Under the pieces are notes generated by a model. It had not been told where the DNA came from. It made no database searches and saw only the letters and a program-made list of their open reading frames with translations. Both the position numbers and the translations under genes were made by a program. Of a stretch of 15,685 nucleotides of DNA, positions 1 to 7,237 are shown piece after piece. The DNA lies in the NCBI GenBank assembly GCA_024697705.1, contig JAILFF010000168.1, forward strand, positions 1-15,685, read 5' to 3'. Source of the DNA: Ruminococcus sp. Lineage in GTDB: Bacteria; Bacillota; Clostridia; Oscillospirales; Ruminococcaceae. Position 1 is the stretch's first letter. The number at the start of each line of letters is the position of its first letter.

Positions 1-2
1 CG

Positions 3-56
3 GACGACGAAAGCGTGCTGTCGCACGGTGAGGAGGACAACGCAGCAGCACGGTAA
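3..56 (+). CDS. C-terminal tail of an upstream gene (partial)
   Basis: Frame 3 is open from the window edge and ends at TAA 54-56. It encodes 17 residues rich in Asp, Glu and Ala (DDESVLSHGEEDNAAAR). The composition is typical of a soluble protein's acidic C-terminus and unlike the AT-rich DNA that follows. The other two forward frames give less protein-like sequence, and one of them stops at 29-31. No function can be assigned from 17 residues, and chance openness is possible because the stretch is short. It would be the 3' end of whatever precedes the two-component operon. Confidence 0.45.
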   Translation, partial: DDESVLSHGEEDNAAAR

Positions 57-373
57 AAGATTTTGTCAGGCGGTGTGATTTAGTTTCCGAGGAAGTCTAT
101 TATATAAAGTGTCGAACGTGCTCGGTCTCCACCTTCGGAAAGGTTATATGCCCTCTGATGCTCTTTGAAGCATTTCGCTCACCGTCTTCCCTTTCAATAA
201 ACTAAAACCAGAATTTCTGATACCTGCCCGACAGTACGGCAAAATTTGTAAATTTCAGGTAAAATTTTCCTCTGAAACCGTAATACGATCTATTGTTTCA
301 GCCGCGAAAACAGCGCCAAACGATAAGAACGATAAAATTTCGGTGAAAAATTTTCTTTTCAGCGAAAACTTGC

Positions 374-402
374 TTGACTTTTTGCGAAAAAAGATGTATA
401 AT
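374..402 (+). promoter_or_regulatory. Candidate sigma-A promoter P1 of the two-component operon
   Basis: TTGACT at 374-379 and a perfect TATAAT at 397-402 are separated by exactly 17 nt. Transcription would start near 409, giving a leader of about 230 nt before the response regulator. A perfect palindrome GTAAT-G-ATTAC (412-422) sits just downstream of the expected start and could be an operator; that last point is inference. Confidence 0.7.
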
Positions 403-507
403 AATCAATGTGTAATGATTACGAAACATAATAAGTTGTTTTTAAGTGTTATTTACAATTTATTAATCGAAAATACACGTTTTCTACAATAATTTCGTTT
501 GTGAATT

Positions 508-516
508 TGTTATAAT
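508..516 (+). promoter_or_regulatory. Candidate extended -10 promoter P2
   Basis: TGT followed by TATAAT (511-516) forms an extended -10 element. No good -35 hexamer lies 16-18 nt upstream, so the TG motif would have to compensate. A transcript from here would start near 523. Downstream, in the leader, GAATATT (545-551) and AATATTC (554-560) form a perfect 7-bp palindrome, and CAATACG (583-589) can pair with CGTATTG (602-608). Confidence 0.4.
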
Positions 517-637
517 TAAGATATCAATTAGAATTTATTATAGGGAATATTCAAATATTCGGACGCATTAGTGGGGGCTTCGCAATACGGGCAGTTGCGT
601 TCGTATTGGAAAGAGAAAAAAATAAGGAGGATACAAT

Positions 638-1339
638 ATGTCATTAGGAAGAGTTCTGGTGGTAGATGATGATAAGAATATCTGCGAGCTGCTGAGGCTT
701 TACCTCGAAAAGGAGGGCTACGGCGTTATCCTCGCTCATGACGGCGATGAGGCTGTGGTAAAATTCAGAGCACTCAAGCCCGACATTATTCTTCTCGACA
801 TCATGCTGCCCGGTATCGACGGCTGGCAGGTCTGCCGCGAGATCAGGAAAAATTCCAACGTTCCGATAATCATGATAACCGCCAAGCAGGAGACCTTCGA
901 TAAAGTTCTGGGTCTCGAACTGGGCGCAGATGATTATGTCGTTAAGCCGTTCGACACCAAGGAAGTTATCGCCCGTATCAAGGCGGTATACCGCAGAGTG
1001 GGACAGTCCTCCAACGAGGCGGAGGTCAAGGAGGTCAAGTACGACAAGCTTTCCGTTAATATGACCCGCTATGAGCTTAAGGTCAACGGACAGGTTCTCG
1101 ATACTCCCCCGAAGGAGCTGGAACTGCTTTTCCACCTTGCTTCAAATCCGAACCGCGTGTACACAAGAGATCAGCTCCTCGACGAAGTATGGGGCTTTGA
1201 ATACTACGGCGACTCCAGGACGATCGACGTACACGTAAAAAGGCTTCGCGAAAAGCTTGAGGGCGTTTCCGATCAGTGGTCGCTCAAAACTGTCTGGGGC
1301 GTCGGATATAAGTTTGAAGTGACCGAGAATAATGATTGA
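638..1339 (+). CDS. OmpR/PhoB-family DNA-binding response regulator
   Basis: A cytoplasmic transcription factor, 233 residues, the standard length for the family. Residues 1-120 are a receiver domain: the acidic pocket is at D10-D12, the phosphoacceptor is D54 (context LLDIMLPG), the conserved Thr is T81 and the conserved Lys is K103 (KPF). Residues about 131-228 are a winged-helix Trans_Reg_C domain ending in the usual RTIDVHVKRLREKL and WGVGYKF motifs. A strong AAGGAGG site (624-630) lies 7 nt before the ATG. The 3' end overlaps the kinase start by 8 nt, indicating translational coupling and a cognate pair. The sequence resembles the WalR/PhoP branch, but the exact ortholog cannot be decided, so no symbol is given. 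Confidence 0.95.
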   Translation: MSLGRVLVVDDDKNICELLRLYLEKEGYGVILAHDGDEAVVKFRALKPDIILLDIMLPGIDGWQVCREIRKNSNVPIIMITAKQETFDKVLGLELGADDYVVKPFDTKEVIARIKAVYRRVGQSSNEAEVKEVKYDKLSVNMTRYELKVNGQVLDTPPKELELLFHLASNPNRVYTRDQLLDEVWGFEYYGDSRTIDVHVKRLREKLEGVSDQWSLKTVWGVGYKFEVTENND

Positions 1340-2765
1340 CCGCAAAAGCCTTTTCTATAAATACTTTTTGATCTGTACGGCAGTAATACTGATAAGCTTT
1401 ATATGCTTGGGCGCAGTATTACTGCTTATTTCTTCAAACTACTTCAGCAGCGAAAAGACTCAGACGCTCGAAAAAAACGTGATGAACGTTTCTTACAGCC
1501 TTTCGGGTACGATGAAGGAGATGCCCTCCAACTGGAAGACCGTAGGACAGATAAAGATCAATGAGTATTCAAAAAACGGAGGCTCCAATCTGCTTATCGT
1601 CGGCAGCGACGGCAAAGTAGTGCTTTCCTCCGAGCTTAACGAGGAATACGCGCCGCTAAAGAACCTTCAGTTCGGCGAGGATTATCTCGGTCAGCTAACA
1701 AACGAGCCGAAATGTATCTACACCGACTTCGGCGGCGAGCTTCCGTCCACGGTCATGACCGTAGGCATAGGATTCAAGGGCAACGGACCCGAATATTATG
1801 TCGTCGGGCTGCCCGCTGCCTTGATGGAAAACAATTATACCCGCGATATCATGGAGATCTTTGCGCTTTCGTCGGTGATAGTGCTTATCATCTCGATGGT
1901 GATAATCTACCTCACCACGATCAAGATCACGGCGCCTATCAAGGAGATGTCAAACGCTGCCAAGAAGATCGGACGCGGCGATTTTGACATTCAGCTGCCC
2001 GAATTTGACGAGAGCGAATACAACGACCTTGCGGCTGCTTTCAACGAAATGGCTGCCTCTCTGAAAACCTACGACACCATGAGAAACAGCTTTATCGCGA
2101 ACGTCAGCCATGAGCTGAGAACGCCCATGACCTCGATAGGAGGCTTTGTGGACGGTCTGCTCGACAATACCATACCGTCCGAGGAACAGAAGCACTACCT
2201 AAAGATCATCTCTTCGGAGGTACACCGCTTGACGCGACTTGTTCGCTCGATGCTCAATCTCGCAAAGATCGAATCGGGCGAGCTCAAGCCGAATTTTTCG
2301 TCGTTCTCGGTGCTCGACCCGATCGTCGATACGCTTGTCACGTTTGAAAAGCGCCTTGAAGAAAAGAAGGTCGAGGTGCAGGGTCTCGATACCGAAAAGC
2401 GCTACAACCTGTGGGCTGACGCCGATCTGGTGCATCAGGTGGTCTACAATCTGCTTGAAAACGCGATCAAGTTCGTCGATGTGGGCGGATACATCAGCTT
2501 TCGTTTTGAAGAGGTCGGCTACCTCACGGTAATCTACATACGCAACAGCGGCGAGGGTCTTTCGCAGGAAGAGCTTTCGCTGGTGTTCGACCGTTTCTAC
2601 AAAACAGACAAATCACGCAGCATCGACGCAAACGGCGTTGGTCTGGGACTTAACATAGTCAAGTCGATAATCAAGCTGCACGGCGGAAAAATTCAGGTGC
2701 GCTCGGTACTCGGCGAATATACCGAATTTATGTTCTCGCTGCCGAACAAGGACATCGAGGACTGA
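1332..2765 (+). CDS. Membrane sensor histidine kinase (HAMP, HisKA, HATPase)
   Basis: The partner kinase of the preceding regulator, 477 residues. It has a membrane segment at about 10-35, an extracytoplasmic sensor region of about 140 residues with no family recognised by eye, a second membrane segment at about 176-197, HAMP at about 198-250, and an H-box (NVSHELRTP) with phosphoacceptor H260. The ATPase domain has an N-box with N377 (NLLENAIKF) and a G2 box GVGLGL at 435-440. In the G1 box the usual Asp is Asn (N405, NSGEGL). I believe this substitution occurs in other clostridial kinases, so it need not mean inactivity. The start ATG 1332 overlaps the regulator stop. The protease gene follows after 41 nt, so signal, regulator and protease are probably one transcription unit. 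Confidence 0.93.
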   Translation: MIDRKSLFYKYFLICTAVILISFICLGAVLLLISSNYFSSEKTQTLEKNVMNVSYSLSGTMKEMPSNWKTVGQIKINEYSKNGGSNLLIVGSDGKVVLSSELNEEYAPLKNLQFGEDYLGQLTNEPKCIYTDFGGELPSTVMTVGIGFKGNGPEYYVVGLPAALMENNYTRDIMEIFALSSVIVLIISMVIIYLTTIKITAPIKEMSNAAKKIGRGDFDIQLPEFDESEYNDLAAAFNEMAASLKTYDTMRNSFIANVSHELRTPMTSIGGFVDGLLDNTIPSEEQKHYLKIISSEVHRLTRLVRSMLNLAKIESGELKPNFSSFSVLDPIVDTLVTFEKRLEEKKVEVQGLDTEKRYNLWADADLVHQVVYNLLENAIKFVDVGGYISFRFEEVGYLTVIYIRNSGEGLSQEELSLVFDRFYKTDKSRSIDANGVGLGLNIVKSIIKLHGGKIQVRSVLGEYTEFMFSLPNKDIED

Positions 2766-2806
2766 CGGAATGACGGTTTTACGGACATTTTCGGGAATGG
2801 GTGAAA

Positions 2807-4324
2807 ATGGAAGAGATCAAAGATAATATACCTCTTACGGAAGAGGAACGCTCCGAAGCGGCAGAGGAAGCTTCCGCAGATAACGGTACGGAATCCCCCG
2901 CGGAAGAAAACGCCGCTCCCGCAGAAGCAGAGGAAGCTTTGCATCGCGCGGGAGAACCTCAAACGGAACTCGGAGCAGTTACCGAAGCAGCCGCTCCCGA
3001 CGCGGAAAACGTCGTCCCGGTAATATCGGAAAGCTCTCACGACACAGAAAAGACAGGCATAAAGCTCCCTCCCGACCGCTCGAACAAAATGGTCTACATA
3101 AACGTTCCCCCTCCCGAGGAGGACGAGGACGCTTTCTGGAACGAGGTGCTTTCAGTCAAGCCGTCGGGAAATTTCGGCAGGCGTGCGCTGTGGTGTACAC
3201 TGCTTCTACTGCTTATAATTTGTATTTTGGGCTATACTTTTCTGCTGGCTCACGGCAAGGGTTTTTTCAAGAGCCTTCTCCCGACGGAGCATATTAGTTT
3301 TACGCTGCCGATCGCGGAAACGCCCGAGCTTGAAGGCAAGTATGTCGAATCCGACGGCAGCTATACCTCCGCAGGGCTTGCAAAAGCCGTCTTGCCCTCG
3401 GTAGTGCAGATCAAGGCGTTCACCTCGGACTCTATCAACGCCGCGAGTCAGGGCAGCGGCATCATCATGTCGGAGGACGGCTATATCGTCACCAACGCAC
3501 ACGTTATCAACGACGCGGACCTCGGCGTGACGGTCATGCTGTATGACAAGGCGGAATTTGCCGCAAAGGTGGTCGGCAGGGACGATTCCTCGGACATTGC
3601 CGTGCTTAAGATCAGCACCACGGGACTTACCCCCGCGCAGTTTGCCGACTCGGACGCCTGTGAACTCGGCGACGAGGTAGTGGCGATAGGCTCGCCCGCG
3701 GGCTTTGAAAACAGCGTCACAAAAGGCATCGTCTCGGGGCTGAAACGGCAGATTCACGCCGAAAACGCCACCCGCACAATGGAATGTATACAGATCGACG
3801 CGGCGATAAACCCCGGCAATTCGGGCGGACCGCTGTTCAATATGTGGGGACAGGTGATAGGCATCACCTCCTCGAAGCTTGTTTCCACGAGCTACGACAA
3901 CATCGGATTTTCGATAACGATAAATTCCGCTAAACCCATAATCGAAGAGCTTATCGCCAGCGGCTACATTCTCGACAGGGGCAGGATAGGCATTGTCTAT
4001 TCGGCGATCAGCGAGGAAACGGCTAAGATGTACGGCATCGTTCCGGGGCTGTATATCCGCGAGATAGATCAGGATTGTGACGTGGCTAACAGCGGACTGA
4101 AAGTCGGCGATATCATCACCGAGATTGCGGGGATCGAGGTCTCGACGCAGCAGAACGTCATCAACGTGCTTGACGGACATCTTGCGGGCGAAAAGATAAC
4201 CTGCAAGGTCTACCGCCCGATACTCGACAAGAAAAACGAGGGCAAATTCGACGGCGGCGACTACTTCGACATAGAGTTCGAGCTTGCAAGGGACAAGTCC
4301 GCAATGATCGAAAAATCGAACTGA
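2807..4324 (+). CDS. Membrane-anchored HtrA/DegP-like serine protease with PDZ domain
   Basis: An extracytoplasmic quality-control protease of the trypsin-like S1C family, about 505 residues. The first ~120 residues are acidic and Ala/Glu/Pro-rich, predicted cytoplasmic and disordered. One membrane segment lies at about 127-147. The protease domain follows with a complete catalytic triad: H232 (TNAHV), D263 (SSDIAVLK) and S339 (GNSGGPLF). A PDZ domain spans about 390-475. The start is uncertain: GTG 2801 is in frame and would add two residues, and neither start has a good Shine-Dalgarno, so translation may depend on read-in from the kinase gene 41 nt upstream. HtrA genes end the walRK operon in many Firmicutes (established knowledge); position behind a two-component pair suggests a similar envelope-stress role here (inference). 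Confidence 0.92.
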   Translation: MEEIKDNIPLTEEERSEAAEEASADNGTESPAEENAAPAEAEEALHRAGEPQTELGAVTEAAAPDAENVVPVISESSHDTEKTGIKLPPDRSNKMVYINVPPPEEDEDAFWNEVLSVKPSGNFGRRALWCTLLLLLIICILGYTFLLAHGKGFFKSLLPTEHISFTLPIAETPELEGKYVESDGSYTSAGLAKAVLPSVVQIKAFTSDSINAASQGSGIIMSEDGYIVTNAHVINDADLGVTVMLYDKAEFAAKVVGRDDSSDIAVLKISTTGLTPAQFADSDACELGDEVVAIGSPAGFENSVTKGIVSGLKRQIHAENATRTMECIQIDAAINPGNSGGPLFNMWGQVIGITSSKLVSTSYDNIGFSITINSAKPIIEELIASGYILDRGRIGIVYSAISEETAKMYGIVPGLYIREIDQDCDVANSGLKVGDIITEIAGIEVSTQQNVINVLDGHLAGEKITCKVYRPILDKKNEGKFDGGDYFDIEFELARDKSAMIEKSN

Positions 4325-4333
4325 CAGATATTT

Positions 4334-4381
4334 ACTTCCGCGGCTGAAAGGCTTATATCCGCCGCGGGGGTATTCTTTTTT
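4334..4381 (+). terminator. Rho-independent terminator after the protease gene
   Basis: CCGCGGC (4338-4344) pairs with GCCGCGG (4361-4367). The helix can be extended outward by G-T, C-G and A-T pairs to 4334/4371. The run TTCTTTTTT follows (4373-4381). It sits 10 nt after the protease stop codon and closes the operon, so the next gene should have its own promoter or depend on readthrough. Confidence 0.8.
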
Positions 4382-4411
4382 AACAGCAAAAAATAAGGGG
4401 AATAGGTATCA

Positions 4412-5407
4412 ATGGCTAAGGGCATAGAGACAGGGGACGAAAAAGGACAGCTCGTTCCCGAGGACGACTATGAATATGAAAAAAAGCTCGCCGAAGAGGA
4501 GCGCCGAAAACGCGAGGAGTCCGAAGAAGAGCTGCAAAAGCGCGAGGAGGAAGCCAAGCGCCGCGCCCGCGACGCGGAAAAAGCCCGCGAGCGCCGTATT
4601 GCGCAGGAGCGGCTCGAACTGATAAAAATGAAGCAGGGCATAGCCGACGAGGACGAAACGATCGAGGAAGTGCATGAGGTCCATGAAGAACTTCACGGGC
4701 TGAAAAAGCTCGAAAACATCTGGTATCACGACAAATTGTGGATAATCATAGGAGCTTTCGTTCTGTTTGTGGTGGGATTCATCACCTACGATACGGTGAC
4801 GAGGGTCAATCCTGACCTTGAACTGCTTATGATCTGCGACAATCAGCTGCAAGCAAATCAGTCCTGCGAGCTTCTGGCGCGGCGCATCGAGAAATACACG
4901 CCGGACTTAAACGGCGACGGCAAGATAAAGGTCACTGTCATAAGCTGTGCGCTTAATCCCGATAAGTACGATCAGTTTTACACGATAAACAGTCAGAAAT
5001 TCTACGCAAACTTGCAGCAGGGACAAATAATAATGGTCGTAACCGACAGCGCTCTCGACCCCGATCTGAATGAGCTGTTCACGACAGACCTGCCGAATGA
5101 GATCGAAGGAAACCGCTATATCGACGAACAAGGCTTGCACCTCGATTTCGGCTTCCTTGCGGAAGAACTGAACTGCGCCGCCATGCCGAACGATGTTTAT
5201 ATCCGTATGCGTGCGCCGATCAAGACCCTGAGTGAAAGCCGGGAAAAGATGCAGAGCTGCTACGATACGGCGCTTGAAATAATGAAAGCGATGGCAAACG
5301 ATCTGCAAGCGCAGGCAAACGAAAGCTCCGACAAGGGGCTGCCCTCTCCCGAGGAAGTCAAAAAGATGATCGAACAGCAGGCACAGGAAATGCAGCAGAT
5401 GTCATAA
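4412..5407 (+). CDS. Single-pass membrane protein of unknown function with charged coiled-coil N-terminus
   Basis: 331 residues; I do not recognise the family with confidence. Residues about 20-80 are almost entirely Glu, Lys, Arg and Ala in long-helix (coiled-coil) style and should be cytoplasmic. A membrane segment lies at about 109-129 (LWIIIGAFVLFVVGFITYDTV). The rest, about 200 residues, would lie outside and has the mixed composition of a folded domain. It contains an EF-hand-like loop DLNGDGKIK at 165-173 and ends in a helical, Gln-rich tail. The weak AAGGGG site at 4395-4400 is 11 nt before the ATG. It stands alone between two terminators. A substrate-binding-like extracellular fold is possible, but this is speculative. 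Confidence 0.85.
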   Translation: MAKGIETGDEKGQLVPEDDYEYEKKLAEEERRKREESEEELQKREEEAKRRARDAEKARERRIAQERLELIKMKQGIADEDETIEEVHEVHEELHGLKKLENIWYHDKLWIIIGAFVLFVVGFITYDTVTRVNPDLELLMICDNQLQANQSCELLARRIEKYTPDLNGDGKIKVTVISCALNPDKYDQFYTINSQKFYANLQQGQIIMVVTDSALDPDLNELFTTDLPNEIEGNRYIDEQGLHLDFGFLAEELNCAAMPNDVYIRMRAPIKTLSESREKMQSCYDTALEIMKAMANDLQAQANESSDKGLPSPEEVKKMIEQQAQEMQQMS

Positions 5408-5415
5408 ACCAAACT

Positions 5416-5446
5416 AAGGGCGGATCGGTTCCGCCCTTGATTTTTT
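5416..5446 (+). terminator. Rho-independent terminator after the membrane protein gene
   Basis: A perfect 9-bp stem, AAGGGCGGA (5416-5424) with TCCGCCCTT (5430-5438), a 5-nt loop, then six T residues at 5441-5446. It begins 9 nt after the stop codon of the plus-strand gene. Confidence 0.9.
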
Positions 5447-5456
5447 CCATAACGAA

Positions 5457-5495
5457 TCAAAAAGGCACGCCCTTTCACGGAGCGTGCCTTGATCT
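5457..5495 (-). terminator. Terminator of the converging minus-strand gene, possibly bidirectional
   Basis: A perfect 9-bp stem, AAGGCACGC (5462-5470) with GCGTGCCTT (5482-5490). Read on the minus strand it lies just after the stop of the gene at 5502 and is followed by five T residues (complement of 5459-5463). On the plus strand it is followed by GATCTTTTT, so it may also back up the preceding terminator. Confidence 0.85.
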
Positions 5496-5501
5496 TTTTG
5501 C

Positions 5502-6992
5502 TTACTGCTGCTTCTTGTCGCCGAGTCTCTGCTGCTCGTCGTTCATCTTCTTCATGAGATCGGCAAGAGCGGCGTTTGCGTCCTTATGCGGAGTCCTGCG
5601 CTGTGCGGGTCTATGCTGTGCGGGACGTCTGCGCTGTCCCTGAGAAGCGCCCTGACGGGAGGGAGCAGCGCCCGAAGCTCTTCTTCTCGGAGCGGGTGCG
5701 CCCTGCTGCGGCTGCGAGGGTCTGCGTCTCGGTACGGGTGCAGGCTGCTGCTCGGTCTGAACAGGTGCGGGAGCGGGTACAGGCGCGGGAGCGGGAGCTT
5801 TGGGCTTTTCAAGCTGTATCGGCTGAGGCTGAGGCTGCGGCTCGGGCTCGGGACGGTAATCATCGTCTTCGATCGCCTTTGCAGCTCTGTCATAATATTC
5901 TTTCTCGGCTCTTTCGGGGACAGGCTCTGCTGCGGGCATCTCGAAGAAATCGTCCTCCTCGAAATCGTCGGCGGGTGCTTCTTCATTGTCGAAATTATCG
6001 AGGAACGGCTGTTCTTCTGCCGCGCTCTCTCCCCTGCCGAAGTTATTATGACCGAAATCGGGCTCGCCGCCGTTTACTGTCGGTTCGCCGGGGAAATCAT
6101 CATCGTAATCATCAAAGCCTTCGTCCTCAAAGTTATTGAATTCGGGACGCGGACCGTTGTTGTTTGTGCCGAAATTGAAATCGGGTCTGCTGCCCGAACG
6201 GGGCTGCTGCTGATTTCCGCCGTGGAAACGTTCGCCTCTTCCCGCGTCAAATTCCTCCGCGTAATCGGCGTTGGGCTTCATATTGCCGTAGCCGTCGTCG
6301 CCGTTTCCGCCGTAGAGGAAATCGTCGAGCGCCATGTTGCCGTCCTGCTGTCCGCCGCGGGGCTGACGGTAATTATCGAATCTTTCTTCTCTGCCGTAAT
6401 CCTCGGGCTCGTAGCTGTCGTCGTCGGAGCGGTTGGTAATAGCTACGATCAGCTCAAGCAGAACAAGCATTACAAGCGGAACCGCAAGGCAGATCGCGAT
6501 GCCGAACGGAGTGATAACAAACGAAATAATTCTTCCCGCAGTAATATAATGGCTGGTAGCGACGCCGATAACATCAGAGCTTTCGACATCGTAGTAACGG
6601 ACGCCGCCCTCGCTGTCCGCGCCGGTAACATTGTCCTGAAGAACGGTATAAACAACGCCGTTCACCTTATCGCCCTTGGAGCCTATCTCGTTTAACCATG
6701 CGACTGTCGTTCCCTCGTCGCCGACATTTCTGCAAAGCACCGCGTTGCTGATCTTATCGGCGCCCGGAGTTCCGATCACCGCGATAACAAGCGTATTTCT
6801 CGGTACCGAAGGGCTCATGTTGTCACTGTCCATGAGGAAAAAGCCGTAATTGCCGAGGGTCGGCACGGAATCCTCCGTCTTGAAAACAGTTTTAAGACCG
6901 AATATGATAAGTCCTTCAAGAATGATGAAAACGATAAAGAACACCGCTATACTCTTTCCTGCCGTGGACTTTCTCTGCTTTGTTTTGCTCAT
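5502..6992 (-). CDS. Signal-peptidase-like (S26B/SipW-type) membrane protein lacking the catalytic Ser, with long disordered tail
   Basis: 496 residues from the ATG at 6990-6992. That start is preferred because a GGAAGGA site lies 10 nt upstream and the gene's promoter (7042-7070) lies inside the longer ORF. A membrane segment (~14-34) is followed by an extracytoplasmic domain of about 130 residues and a second membrane segment (~160-190), the layout of SipW/ER-type signal peptidase I. The motif normally written SGSMEPT reads SDNMSPS here, with N58 where the nucleophilic Ser should be. The region that should carry the basic catalytic residue reads TVAWLNEI without His. So it is probably a non-catalytic relative (inference from motif memory). 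Residues ~198-496 are low complexity: acidic and Gly/Asn-rich, then Pro/Gln/Ala-rich, then Arg-rich, ending in a short amphipathic helix (ANAALADLMKKMNDEQQ). Confidence 0.85.
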   Translation of the reverse strand: MSKTKQRKSTAGKSIAVFFIVFIILEGLIIFGLKTVFKTEDSVPTLGNYGFFLMDSDNMSPSVPRNTLVIAVIGTPGADKISNAVLCRNVGDEGTTVAWLNEIGSKGDKVNGVVYTVLQDNVTGADSEGGVRYYDVESSDVIGVATSHYITAGRIISFVITPFGIAICLAVPLVMLVLLELIVAITNRSDDDSYEPEDYGREERFDNYRQPRGGQQDGNMALDDFLYGGNGDDGYGNMKPNADYAEEFDAGRGERFHGGNQQQPRSGSRPDFNFGTNNNGPRPEFNNFEDEGFDDYDDDFPGEPTVNGGEPDFGHNNFGRGESAAEEQPFLDNFDNEEAPADDFEEDDFFEMPAAEPVPERAEKEYYDRAAKAIEDDDYRPEPEPQPQPQPIQLEKPKAPAPAPVPAPAPVQTEQQPAPVPRRRPSQPQQGAPAPRRRASGAAPSRQGASQGQRRRPAQHRPAQRRTPHKDANAALADLMKKMNDEQQRLGDKKQQ

Positions 6993-7041
6993 TTTTGCCA
7001 AATCCTTCCTTTCGCTGGAGTTCCTAATCAAAGACATACTT

Positions 7042-7070
7042 ATTATATCACATTCTTTCACAAATTTCAA
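7042..7070 (-). promoter_or_regulatory. Sigma-A promoter of the signal-peptidase-like gene
   Basis: On the minus strand TTGAAA (complement of 7065-7070) and a perfect TATAAT (complement of 7042-7047) are 17 nt apart. Transcription would start near 7035, about 43 nt before the ATG at 6992. This rules against the upstream in-frame start near 7115. Confidence 0.8.
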
Positions 7071-7118
7071 CCGTTTTTTTGAATTCGCAAAAATTTTTTT
7101 ATATTGCCGTATCATGTC

Positions 7119-7147
7119 TTTACAAGAAAAGAGTTTTGTGTTATAAT
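7119..7147 (+). promoter_or_regulatory. Sigma-A promoter of the lipoprotein gene
   Basis: TTTACA (7119-7124) and a perfect TATAAT (7142-7147) with a 17-nt spacer. The start would be near 7154, giving an 84-nt leader. Together with the minus-strand promoter it forms a back-to-back divergent pair; the two -35 elements are 48 nt apart. Confidence 0.8.
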
Positions 7148-7237
7148 GTAATAATGATGTAAGGAAATAATACAGAATTGGAGCTCGTGCGGCTGTTGCG
7201 CAGCCTTAAGCGATCCATTTCGGAAGGAGAATCCATT

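Larger units (their letters stand above)
57..637 (+). other. Long AT-rich intergenic region / leader of the two-component operon
   Basis: About 580 bases with no convincing gene. The part before 360 holds only short inverted repeats (CTGAAAC 272-278 with GTTTCAG 295-301; ACCTT 131-135 with AAGGT 140-144) and no clear terminator for the upstream gene. From 370 onward it becomes strongly AT-rich and contains two candidate promoters and several palindromes (listed separately), giving the response-regulator mRNA a leader of roughly 110 to 230 nt depending on which promoter is used. Confidence 0.6.

Noticed and set aside
144..254. Minus-strand open stretch of about 36 codons ending in a protein-like tail (KTVSEMLQRASEGI)
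   Set aside because: It looks somewhat coding, but there is no clear start, ribosome site or recognisable family. It could be a gene remnant; support is too weak to annotate.
5552..6695. Long plus-strand open frames opposite the signal-peptidase-like gene
   Set aside because: They arise from the repetitive GC-rich codons of the disordered tail on the minus strand, have low-complexity Leu/Arg/Ser translations, and lack ribosome sites or promoters.
7071..7115. Upstream in-frame start for the signal-peptidase-like gene
   Set aside because: It lies upstream of the gene's own -10 and -35 elements (7042-7070), so it would not be in the mRNA; 6992 has a ribosome site.
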